The notes beneath the pieces were generated by a model, which saw only the letters and a program-made list of their open reading frames with translations, had not been told where the DNA came from and did not search any database. Positions 15,101-24,700 of a stretch of 64,000 nucleotides of DNA are shown piece after piece (position 1 is the first letter of the stretch; the number at the start of each line of letters is the position of its first letter). The DNA comes from Phoronis australis (lineage: Eukaryota > Phoronida > Phoronidae): the NCBI GenBank assembly GCA_002633005.1, contig NMRA01000017.1:1305474-1369473 (forward strand). Direction: 5' to 3'. Position numbers and translations under genes: made by a program.

Positions 15101-17901
15101 GAGTTTCGGACCAACCCGAATACTGCTGTGCCCCCTGGTGGCAATTTTTATGCGCCCACTTATTTATATGTGGACGCATTATGCCGTCATCTCTGTCCGT
15201 CCGTCCGTCCGTCCGGGCAGCGTCCGTCCGGCGTGTGGCGTCCGGCGTCCGCTGCTCTATCTCCAAAACCCTTTGACATACGTTCATGAAATTTGGCACA
15301 TATGTTCCATTCATGAATGGGACGGCATGTGCGAACTTGCGGACGGATCCGACTACCGGTGTGCCCCCTAGTGGCAATTTTAGTTTTTTACGCTTACCTT
15401 TGTATCTTCAAAAGTCCTGAACGGATTTTCATGAAATTTGGTATGTAGGCACCTAGTAGTGAGATGACGCTATCCTGCTGTTTTCAGATGGATTCGACAT
15501 AGTTTGCGCCACCTAGTGGCCATTTTTAGTGTTTTCGAGTCTGTTTTTGTGCGTCCACCCCTCTATCAACCAAACCGCTCAAAGGATGATTGTGAAAATT
15601 GGCGTGTATGTGCTTACTATAAGGAAGACAGCTGACAATGATTTTCAGATGATTTGGACTACTGTGGCGCCTCCTAGTGGTAGTTTTGTTTTTTTTGCGC
15701 CCACTGCTGTATCTCCCAAACCGTTTGCAGGATCTTTACTAAATTTAGCAAGTGTATTTATGTGATGTTGACAACGGACGATGACGACTTAAGGATGATT
15801 CTGACTACCGGTATTCCTCTAGTGGCAATTTTAGTATTTGCCTCTAGTGGCAATTTTAGTATTTTACATTGACCTGTATTTTCTTCAGGTGTGTACTTTG
15901 TGTTACTTCATGACTATGAAGGAAAAGTTCCAAGTAGAAATTTGTTTCTGGCATTCTAATGCTGTGCTAATCTCGTATGTTGTTAAATTTGTTTTTAATT
16001 CTATGTTTCTGTGGTGCTGTAAGCAACTGGTGTATAGGATGTGCTTGTATTATGAAGATTACTCACATTTTGCCCCTAGCCTATTGAGGAAACAAGGACC
16101 ATGCCTTTCCATTTTGCAAAGTACAACATACTACATATATGCCCTCTACTGGCCAATTTATGGTACCAATAAACAACCCTAGAAGGATACCGTATGCGGT
16201 GCAATTGTGGGCGCATTTCAACGCTCTGCGTTGCTCTTGTATTTTTTTACGTTCACCTCTGTATCTTCAAAGGTCCTCAACTGATTTTCATGAAATTGGG
16301 CACATAGGCATCCATTAATGAGTTGACGCTATCCTCCCGTTTTTGGATGGATTCGAGACACTTTGCGTCATCTAGTGACCATTTTTACTATTTTTGAGTT
16401 GTTTTTTTTGCGTCAGCCCCTCTAACAAAAAAAACACTCTAAAGATGATTGTGAAAATTGGCATATATGTTCGTACTATCATGAAGACACTTGACAAGGA
16501 TTCTCCGACGACTTCGACTACTTTTTTATGGATCCGAAGAACACTCTGCCTCCTAGTGGTAATTTCATTTTTTTCCTCTGTTTCTTTGAAGTTCCTCGAC
16601 GAATTTTAATGAAATTTGGTAAGTGACTTTCTTTTAAAGAAAGGATGATATTTTCTGGTTTTCAGACAGATTCGATGTATTTTGTGCCATCTAATGGCCA
16701 TTTTGATGATACAAATAAACAACCTTAAAAGTACACCATTTGTGATGCATTCGTGGGCACATTTCAACGCTATGCATTGCTCTTGCTTATATTGGCGCTT
16801 GCACCAAAATTTGGATATCAACACAGATTCATCACACAGGCACAAGGACCCGAATACTTGCATTTATCATAGATTTCTCCCCTTTTCTTGCTGGTGACAT
16901 CAGCATTGTCATCTCTTTAAAAAATACCAAATTGGTTTTAACTCCAGGAGACAGTTTCCAAATCGAGGCTAAATCCAGATTATCAGTCTCAGTCATTCAT
17001 TGTTGAGCGTTCCTGCAGTCCGTTGTCTGGCATCACGACCCACAGATCAATTATGTACAACAGTTCAAAGAATTACTAAAACCAAATGGAAGTACCTTAC
17101 TCTATGGTAACCAGAGAACCGAAACCTACTCTTTTTGGGTAAAATGAATCCTAACCTAACTTTTCAGGAGGAGTCCAATTTCAGTAGCCGAACAGTTTGA
17201 AGTATCACTATGATGTATCAATTCATTTTAGCCAGTATTTTATTGTTGTGAAGTCGTTGCTAATGCAGTAATGCCTGCTGTGCACTAAATGACCGTAAAT
17301 GAGTGATCCTGATAAAAAGGCTTCTTGATGACAGCAGTTCAGGTATGAATGGTTAGCTGCTAATGCTCTGCTGCTTTACATTCCAGTTATACATTCCTCA
17401 GTGCCTCCTGTTGCTGACCCACCTGTCGACGGACCAGTCCCAGTGTCACCCACTGTTGATGGCACTCTTCCACAGACAGGTGCTGGAATGGACAATGATT
17501 TATGTCAAAGTTTAGTGCCAAATGCAACCAATTGTGGAGCTTCCGGTGAGGTTTCAGACTCTGCCAGTGACACGTCTGAGACGCATCTGTTGAGTACAAG
17601 CCACGCTCCGCTAGATGACTGTGGAGACCATTTTAAGGATATGCACAGTGATTCTGTCGGTACCAAGTTAGTTGGTTGTCATGGTGATAACCTTATGTCT
17701 GAGGTCAAACACAATGATTTAGACAGTGATTGCAGTGGTGCAAAGTTGGTTGACTACCATCAGGGGCTTGAAGAAACACTGGGGCAGATGTCGGGTTTGC
17801 TGAACAGTGCTACCGACAATCTGTGTAGAGGAGATAGTTCAACTAGTCTTCCTGATGAAGAGATCAATTCAAGTTCTCCTCTCCTGCCTACAAAGCAGTG
17901 A
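3137..17901 (+). CDS. CCDC149: CCDC149-like coiled-coil protein, ten exons, N-terminus missing
   Basis: Coding exons, all with AG/GT borders and compatible phases: 3137-3295, 3659-3712, 5202-5255, 6191-6313, 8202-8365, 8847-8919, 9412-9635, 9943-10025, 13781-14002 and 17387-17901 (stop TGA). They join to about 556 residues. The match to vertebrate CCDC149 is strong: KRKLQSKCEALLILSQELD, RHFPAHEREDLVKQLE, NVELNYILKGDEKRIVDVDA, LLGNRVSELEKKLKTLEVSG. The first eight exons encode an almost continuous coiled coil. The last two are low-complexity, rich in Ser, Thr and Asp, and poorly conserved, as in the family. The cellular role of CCDC149 is not well established. Vertebrate proteins have extra residues between exons 2 and 3 here, so a small exon between 3713 and 5201 may be missed. 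The donor after exon 6 (AAG then GTCTGT) is weak. Confidence 0.9.
5355..5501. repeat. 49-bp tandem repeat, 3 copies
   Basis: Three head-to-tail copies start at 5355, 5404 and 5453, each containing TAATCTATGTCAAGTGATGG, with only a few differences. It sits in the CCDC149 intron just after the exon ending at 5255. Confidence 0.9.
7008..7061. other. Perfect 18-bp inverted repeat with 18-base loop
   Basis: TTTTGAGAACCAGTTTTA at 7008-7025 is exactly reverse-complemented at 7044-7061. In RNA it would fold into a clean 54-nt hairpin. It lies in a CCDC149 intron. It may be a tiny MITE or a structured intronic RNA; nothing identifies a function. Confidence 0.7.
7961..8095. mobile_element. 135-bp MITE of the GGCGGAT terminal-repeat family
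   Basis: The left end CAGTGGCGGAT and right end ATCTGCCCTCAG are imperfect inverted repeats, and the subterminal TTCAGGG / CCCTGAA pair extends them. It lies about 105 bp upstream of the CCDC149 exon at 8202. No clear target duplication is visible. Confidence 0.55.
8887..9030. repeat. CCDC149: Partial tandem duplication of a CCDC149 exon end and its splice donor
   Basis: The last bases of the exon ending at 8919, plus the following donor region, recur in the intron. The phrase CTATGGCTATGGCCAC is seen at about 8888 and 8943, and a close variant with CTCTGG occurs at about 8974. The segment GTCCAAATATAAGGTCTGTA recurs with an intact copy of the donor at about 8993-9012. The intron therefore carries a decoy donor identical to the real one. 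Confidence 0.8.
10090..11970 (-). mobile_element. Decayed L1/Tx1-type LINE, C-terminal half, antisense in a CCDC149 intron
   Basis: Minus-strand translation in pieces gives the usual end of an L1/Tx1-like ORF2. In order from about 11.69 kb downward these are KDAFGRVTVIKALVVSKIV, a LNSMFFKLLWQG segment, KGGIRMINISSFCKVLKI, KINLPNIDNHFWKDF, and NHRFIVDVLGTKTNFMEY. A zinc-knuckle-like CSFCGQLKETLKHLFWEC follows near 10.6 kb. Stops and frame changes interrupt it and the N-terminal endonuclease part is absent, so it is a 5'-truncated dead copy. The 5' limit is approximate. Confidence 0.85.
12145..12193. other. 18-bp near-perfect hairpin
   Basis: GTTCATAGACAGCAACTG at 12145-12162 pairs with CAGTTGTTGTCTATGAAC at 12176-12193, with one non-complementary position that G-U pairing could accommodate in RNA, around a GC-rich 13-base loop. 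It lies in the CCDC149 intron between the LINE and the modular repeat. Confidence 0.6.
12596..13736 (+). mobile_element. Modular repeat element copy A (HINE/Helentron-like), full length
   Basis: It begins with a decayed form of the palindromic head and the conserved ATTGCCGTCATCTCTGTCTG. Modules of about 150 bp follow, each containing a version of GAAATTTGGCA and ending in CTAGTGGC plus a T run. The tail carries GATACAAATAAACA and then the hairpin CAATGC-TCT-GCATTG followed by CTCTTG. It lies only 44 bp upstream of the CCDC149 exon at 13781. Open frames inside are not conserved between copies, so it is non-coding. Confidence 0.75.
14069..14580 (+). mobile_element. Modular repeat element copy B, 3'-truncated
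   Basis: The head ATGCACTCACATATACATAC corresponds to the palindromic start of the other copies, followed by ATTGCCATCATCTCTGTCTG and three or four modules ending in CTAGTGG-like motifs (CCCCCTAATGGC, GCATAGTGTCC, CCCCCTAGTGG). The tail hairpin is missing, and the copy runs into an unrelated 98-bp tandem repeat. Confidence 0.65.
14586..14781. repeat. 98-bp tandem duplication, 2 copies
   Basis: Copies start at 14586 and 14684. Both contain CCTGACATACCCATGTGCCT and CTCAGGGGTTTCACATTTAA. It adjoins the truncated end of modular repeat copy B in the CCDC149 intron. Confidence 0.85.
14953..16785 (+). mobile_element. Modular repeat element copy C1, interrupted by copy C2
   Basis: The head lies at about 14953 and the first module runs to about 15149. 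The element resumes at 16241 in the expected continuation (a T run, TTACGTTCACCTCTGTATC) and ends near 16785 with CAACGC-TAT-GCATTG plus CTCTTG. The interruption is exactly copy C2. Confidence 0.75.
15150..16240 (+). mobile_element. Modular repeat element copy C2, complete and nested in C1
   Basis: This is the best-preserved copy. The 5' end ATGCGCCCAC is mirrored by the 3' subterminal GTGGGCGCAT at 16207-16216. That motif is followed by the perfect hairpin CAACGC-TCT-GCGTTG and the terminal CTCTTG(T). After a CCGT microsatellite (about 15197-15217), modules begin near 15248, 15403, 15561 and 15704. No clear target-site duplication is seen beyond a few A/T bases at the T-rich insertion point. 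Confidence 0.75.
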
Positions 17902-19480
17902 TTCATAACAAAACTGAGACTACCCCTCTCAAGTGCCTTGAGCAGAGAGCATTCGTAAATCTAGGACACCGCCTATTCACTGCTTGTCTTGTATTACAGC
18001 TGGCAATGTCAACTGAACCTTTTTGTTCCATGGTCATTAATGGGGTTTTATTGATGTTATCTTTCCGTGGCTGAGCTTAGTAGTTCAAGCACATCACATA
18101 GACCATAACAACACTTGTAGTCAGTGAATGGGTGATAGTATTGGTTGTCTGGTGGTTTCACAAATCATTCCTGTTACGTAAAGTACAAGACAACAGTAAT
18201 CGAACAAAATACCATTTTCCTGTTATGACGTCTAATTTTGTTAATGTCAAAAATTACTGGTAATAACTGCAAAATCCGAATTACTCAACCACCTCACTAA
18301 CTTTCTTGTTACTTCCCCTTCATTCTTGGTCATCAGGGGAGACTACTCTGATGATGAATTCATCTTCTTCTTCTGCCTAGTCATCGTGACAGACAATTCT
18401 GGGTCATTTTGTCTGATTATTTGTGGCTTGAACTTTTAACTAAAGTGATGTTAAACTTTAGATTTAGTTCTTTAATCAGTATGAAAATTGTCTCATCTTA
18501 TTCCTTCCTCAGTTTAAAAGTGATCTTTGCCTGGGTACTGGAACATGTGACAATGTGTTAGAAGTGATCTATGCCTGGGCACAGGAACATGTGACAATAT
18601 GTTAGAAGTGATCTATGCCTGGGCACAGGAACACCTGACAATATGTTAGAAGTGATCTATGCCTGGGCACAGGAACACCTGACAATATGTTAGAAGTGAT
18701 CTATGCCTGGACACAGGAACGTCTGACTATGTGTCATTGCTTCACACCAGGCTCAATATCTCTGAGATCACGACTTGAACGTTTTAGTTCAGACTTGAAA
18801 ATTCAAGTTACCCACAGGCTGGATTTGTCTTGGTGCATTATTGTAACCATAACAAGAGGGCAATAATTCTGTTTTGAAGGTGTAAATAAGCCTGGGAACT
18901 AGAGAATTGTCTTGGACTGGAGCACATGGTTTATAACCTATTTATTGAGTTCATATTTCTGAGAGTTGCTGCAGCATATAGGTTCACCTGACAACAAACC
19001 TAAAGTAACGACTTTGTATCATACTTGCAAGCTTACACAAGTGAAACTTTTCTTTATCTATTGGTATAAAATTGCTTACTATTTGTTCTGGTGTAGTATG
19101 ATATCTCCGTTAGGCATAACATCATTAGAAGGGAAGAGGCAAATACCCTTGTTAGATAGATGTGTGAATATTGTATGCACTGAAAGTTATGGTAATTTAA
19201 TAACAGTAATTGCTCACTTGATGTCTTGAATGTAGAGGTCATGTCTAGTTGTGGGGTACTACACCATTTACTGTTGGCAGGGATAGTTTCTGTAGTAAAC
19301 TGTGGTGACACCTGTTGTCTATTTTTTAGCTGTTGTGGACGACTTCTTTGTTTGGTACCATCAGCACTGTATGTGACTGTGTTTAAGTGGTGGAAAATGA
19401 GGAAAGTTGGTGTCAGAGTTGCTTGAGCAATAATGCAGGTCAAGATAACCAGGGGCTTATGCAATATAATAAACCTATTC
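17902..19480 (+). other. CCDC149: Probable 3' untranslated region and downstream flank of CCDC149
   Basis: No coding frame is recognised after the TGA at 17899-17901. An AATAAA signal lies at 19468-19473 in transcript orientation, but where polyadenylation really occurs cannot be told. The stretch includes a 44-bp tandem repeat at 18515-18734. Confidence 0.4.
18515..18734. repeat. 44-bp tandem repeat, 5 copies
   Basis: Five copies in register (18515, 18559, 18603, 18647, 18691) carry variants of AGAAGTGATCTATGCCTGGG and end in TGACAATATGT or close variants. The inner copies are the most alike, as expected from expansion by slippage or unequal exchange. Confidence 0.93.
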
Positions 19481-19559
19481 ATCAAAATATTGTTTTACAT
19501 TCACTGGACCTACAACATTAATAGGCACTGCATCCCTTCCTGTCAATGCACAGGGCAAA

Positions 19560-19955
19560 CATTAAAGCTTAACTTCAACGGAAGTTTGTTACTTTAGATG
19601 TATTAGGCTAACCCGATAGTGAAATAAGAAAACGCGAGTTCAATCACGCAGGTGTAAGCAAGTCAAATGATATGTGAAGCTGCCTTTTCGTGCCATGTTG
19701 CGTCACTGCGAGATCCCAGCACAAACAACAAAAGGTTGTATTGAATAGGGGTCTGAATAGAACACCATTGCGTTCGGGTGTTTATCACTGCTGTTTGAAT
19801 TAAAAGGGGATTCTCGCGGTGACGTAGACAAAAGCAAGCTAGTACAGTTCGTTACATTTGGCAATTTATAGCACTAGTGGGCTAAAAGCCATGCTCATAA
19901 CATACTGTAGGAACCAAATTTACACGTGTTGCCGTTGAAGATAAGCTTTAAAGGA
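19560..19955. mobile_element. Inverted-repeat element, about 395 bp
   Basis: TTAAAGCTTAACTTCAACGG near 19563 pairs with CCGTTGAAGATAAGCTTTAA near 19932. Inside, GTTGCGTCACTGCGAGATCC near 19696 pairs with GGATTCTCGCGGTGACGTAG near 19808. The arms are diverged elsewhere. It is consistent with an old non-autonomous DNA transposon; no coding sequence. Confidence 0.55.
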
Positions 19956-21140
19956 ACTGGCTATAACTAAACAACAAAGTGCACTGGCTTAAAAGTCGAA
20001 TTTTACTTGTGCATTTTCTGCTGTTTTCATTTCAACTTTTACCTTGCAAACTTTATTCGAAAAATTCCCTTGCTTTGATATGATTATATTTTTGTTGGAA
20101 TGAAAAACATGAGTCACGAAATGGTTTAGAATTTTGTGAGGTTGGCTTAGCTATTCTAAAATTTGGCCACTTCAATTCAGCCACAATTCAAAATATATTT
20201 TTGGGTTTTAATTCTTCTAAAAGATCTTTAAATTTTACTTACTCCCCATAAACGAATTTCAACGCAAGTTAGTTCGGTCGAAATGAAAGCCCAAATATTA
20301 CTTATTCAGCAGAACTCAAAATATTTTAAATTTTAACTGACTTTAGTATGGATATTTTATTTTTATTTTCTGTGGTGCACCACCACCTAAAGTGGCCACC
20401 GTATTGAGTGACAGGTGATTCGTGCATTATCAGTACTCACTCCACTGCCGCCATATGTAATGAGGTTTCCACAGAATCCTCACCCACTTTTTAAACCTTT
20501 AAAAAGCTTTTTCATGCTGTTAAATAAAGAGTGTTAATTTTAAAACCAACTGGACATTGCATAGGTTAGGTGAATTCTGGAAAGCGTATGCTCGTAATTT
20601 ACACTCGTTATTTAGATATGACTGATTATTGTTGCTTTATGTCTCGCAACCAAACGACAAATCAACTCAAAGACTGAACCAATCCAAACAAAAACTCCTA
20701 TATAAAACTTCATTACAGAATCTGTAATCGTACTAAAATGTTTTCCTAATATAAACAATACATTAAAAGTTGTTCACTGCCACCTCTAAAATTATACATT
20801 TTTAAAAGAAGCGGCGCTACCTTCGTTCCCTTTTCAGTTTAAGAAAATTCCTCTCCATCGACAACCAATGTCGCTAAAATAAAACTTAAAGCGCATGTTA
20901 TTCAAAATGACGAATTATGGTTGATTTAAAATGTTCAGATCATTCTGACTGTGTTTCAGTATAATGCCATTACGCTTGTTAATAGAAGTGCGAAAAGTGC
21001 ACTTATGCCCGTAAGTTACTAGGTTAGGGACCACATTCCTCCCACACCAGCGACAACCAACGAAAACAAATGAAGAATGTATGTTTAGCCGAACTGTAGC
21101 TTTGGCACAAAAATACAACCATTCTTAAAAACCACGTTTT
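19956..21140. other. Intergenic AT-rich sequence, nothing recognised
   Basis: No splice-consistent coding homology, strong repeat or hairpin was seen on either strand. Short open frames on both strands look random. Confidence 0.5.
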
Positions 21141-21144
21141 TATC

Positions 21145-21655
21145 CGTGAACGCGCGTTTTTGGCACACGCGCCATGCATTTATCATAAGGCACTGTTCGT
21201 GTATAAAATTCGACATGGACTTGCTCCAGCCAATCTCAGTAGTTTCAGACTTGTCTCGGATGTCCATCAAAGGATCACCCGTGCGAATTACTACTTACCT
21301 ACTATTACAACTAAAACCTATCAAACTTCATTTTATTATATAGGTCCAATATAGAATTATTTATCAGTCACCATTCAAAATTGCACTTCATTATCCCTTT
21401 TTAAAAACAAGTTAAATCTCCCCTTTCCAGTATGTGAAATTCCACTAGTAAATTTAATTTATTTTTATTTTAATTTAATTTACCTTAATTTAATTGTGTA
21501 ATATTTTGATTGTGTACGTATTCAAATTGATTTTAATGTTCCATTGTAATATTGTATATTTATATTTAATTGACCATTTGTGAGAGGAGCCTTTAGCTCA
21601 ACATGCCATCGAGTTTAAATAAAGTTTACCTATCTATCTACGTAACTATCTATTT
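21145..21655 (+). mobile_element. 3' end of a CR1/L2-type LINE with its tail microsatellite
   Basis: Plus-strand translation gives FVYKIRHGLAPANLS, RITRANYYLPTITT and TSLSLFKNKLN. These correspond to the conserved last residues of CR1/L2-like reverse-transcriptase proteins, where K.LHGLAP.YL, a tyrosine-containing middle and S...FK..LK are typical. It ends in AAATAAAGTTTACC followed by a CTAT microsatellite (from about 21632), like LINE tails of this type. Only the C-terminus is present. Confidence 0.75.
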
Positions 21656-21757
21656 ATCTAGGTATGATGTTAATGGTAGCATACGATAACCAAGTGTACA
21701 TGTAGGTAATCCTTTATTTTTTCTATGCGTACGATTTCAGTAAACTGCATTAGTACA

Positions 21758-24700
21758 TCAAGCACCAGTTATAACAGTAGGTGAACAATTTAATGGTGGG
21801 AACTTGCCCTGCTTCATGTCAAGTTGGTTTGTTGGATTTTCCATCCACTGCACCAGTTGGTGGGCTGAAACTATCCAAACATCAGGTAACTTCTGAATTT
21901 CGTCCAGAAAGATTTTCATGGCTTCAAAATTATAGGTATATCCTGTGAACCAGGAGAAGTGCATGTTTAAACCAAGGGGAACTTTCAGGGGATGATTATA
22001 GTGGCGATTAAAGTTATTGTAAAGGTACTTGAAAGAACCATCTTTGTCCGCGGGTCTGCATGAATCCACCATAGCCATGCCGAAGGATTGGAAACCAGGT
22101 GGATACGTGCAACCGAACAACTTGTTCAGCGGTAATTCCCACATTTTTGGAAATGACGCGGTTGGACATCCACTCACGTGATTACATTGACTCTTGGTTG
22201 GCGCCCTCCCCAGTTTGAATGGCCATATTGGGTCATTGCCTGGCACCATTGTAGAATCATAGATGAACCCGTTCTCGGTCAACATCTCGAACTGTCTGTT
22301 TCCCGCCATTTCCAAGAAAGGTGTCCTAGCTCCAACGATTTCGCTCTTTGGTATGCTCGTCTTCTCCGAGGTAACATTTCGCAGCCCCGCCATTTCCTTC
22401 CTCCAGTCTTCTTTAGACGCCGAGCGCCACCAACTGGTCGGGGTGCGATGAGAGCAACTGTGACTGGCGATCTCGAACCCAAGCTCGTTGTGCATTTTCT
22501 TCACCAAGTCAAATCTAAACAAACCGGAATACATATTTAAACTACATTGTTCCATACTTATTATGGCCACAGATGCCCTGTTGTTTCTGTTTGTGTATTC
22601 CTTCAGTGTGCGTTGATTTTTTGCAGTCAATACTATCCCGTTAAAAATGGTCAGTAAAACTTCAAGGAAGAAAGTTGGCAAATATCAGTTTGACATTCCG
22701 TTCGCACACTTCACCTACGAATTCGTAAGATTTGTCTGACGTCATAAATGCAACTTTTTGGCCTTAAATATATTTTTTTCTTCTCACTCCTCTGGGTGGG
22801 TAGGTTGGCAGGTAAACTAATTTAATGTAGTACTTTATTGTATGGTTATGCTCATTTTTGTAATCTAAGTATTTCACTGTTACAGTTGAAAGACTTTTCT
22901 TAGAAATAGAAGTACTAGAGAGGGCAGAGGAAATTATTTTTACTGTCGGTGACTTGTAAAAGATCAGAGGCTGCGACCGGTTTGTGCAAGTGTGTCATAG
23001 TGGAACAATTCACAATTTAAGCATTTGTGGAGCATTCTACAGCTTTTCTGAAATTTGGTAAGCTAAAGCTAAATCAGTGCTACGTTGATGTCATAATCGA
23101 GATAGATGGGTCACGTGGTACTTACTTTGTGTCTGTCTCCATGATGTTGAACGTGGCCGATATAGGACACCCGTTGGGGTTGGTGCGCCCCTTCAGTAAC
23201 TTCACAGCAAAGTTGTACGCATCATGTGTAACGGCATCGTCTACTGAGAAGTAGACGAAAAGAGGCACCTGCTCGAGCTTAAGCCCCCCTGGGATACCTA
23301 CTGGTGCTGGCGGTGGTGGTGGTGGTAACGTAGAAATGGGGCTCAAAGTTTCTTTGGTAACTGAAACGCAGAAAAGTCAGAAATGACATTTAATTGAGGT
23401 AGTAAAAGATCAAATAATGTAACATAAATTGTGCCTTGCAACATGCACAGTTTTTACCTTCAAGAATTCGGCTTTTTCGTTGGCGCATACGGCTATATTG
23501 GAAACTGAGCCTATCATCGGAAATAATCGATTACATATGTGCGAATCAACAGAGCAAAACCTAGGAGCAAAGTTTTAAAATATCAAGTGAGTTATAAGTT
23601 GGTAGACCTTGACGCATATTCAATATTATTTCCTAACTATAAAAATAGGCAAGGGCACCCGAAAACACGAAAGCTCGTCTAAAATATCTTTTAAACAATT
23701 CCTGACGAACGTACAATCTCGCAACGTCTAGGACACAGCAATTCACTTTCCCCTGTGAGGAAATTTCCACAAAAAATCACAAAATTCACTATTTTTGAAA
23801 TACGCGCAAATGAAAAACTGACGTTACCGTAGAATTACTAATTCTCCCTCCCACTTATAATAAATATGCAAATGCGCTCACAGTCACAATTTGAAGCAGT
23901 ATTGGCTTACGTAGTAAATGGTCGCTTGAGGTCTAAGGTTACATTTTCCATGTATGGGAAATGGGCTGCGTCTATATGTCTTACCATATCAAATAACGAG
24001 ACCTGCTTTGACTTGCGGGAGAAATATCGACGAAGTGTCCAACAGTTGACAGATCATTTTTTGAAACTAAAAGAAATGCTTTGATATCAACAGAAATTTA
24101 AAATCTTTACGAACAAACCATAAAAATACCTGATGAGCAGGTTGAATTCTATTTCAGAGACAGAAAACCACTTTCAATATTGCAATGTAGTCTGTTTATA
24201 CAAAACATAACTACATCATAACTTCTTTGAATTTTGATCGCATGCACCTGTGAAGAAAACACTCGAGTACATATTTTCTTTGAGAAATTCATCATTTCGG
24301 ATTTAGACACATGGACTGAATACTTTAATGCCTGATATCCACGATATGCATTTAAAGACCTTTGTACGCATCACATTGCTAAACCTAAGTGGGCCGTCCA
24401 GGGATTGTAATCGAATAACGGACAGCTAGCTTGACACTTACTGTGAAACAAGAACCCTTACCACGGTAGTGAAACTTTTATCACTCCTCTAAAAAAGCTT
24501 ACCACCCACCTCGGTAATTGCTCATGGTGCGGCGTAGCAGTCGTTCACGTTCCGGGATAAGGATGTCTTGTGCATGGTGGGGGTTTTGCTGGTGAGTGGT
24601 ATGCGTTTCGTAGAAAGGAGGTAAAGGTTTCGATATCAAAATAAGGTTTCGCTCCTTGAGAAGGGTTCAGTTTTCAGCTCTGATACCATTTCCATCCTCT

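Noticed and set aside
15053-15377. Overlapping open frames on both strands in the modular repeat
   Set aside because: The frames differ between copies and end at module borders; they follow from the repeat structure and not from coding constraint.
18515-18734. CRISPR-like array
   Set aside because: The repeats are directly adjacent without unique spacers, and the genome is eukaryotic.
22178-22540. 120-codon plus-strand frame
   Set aside because: It is the antisense of the catalytic exon of chitin deacetylase A.
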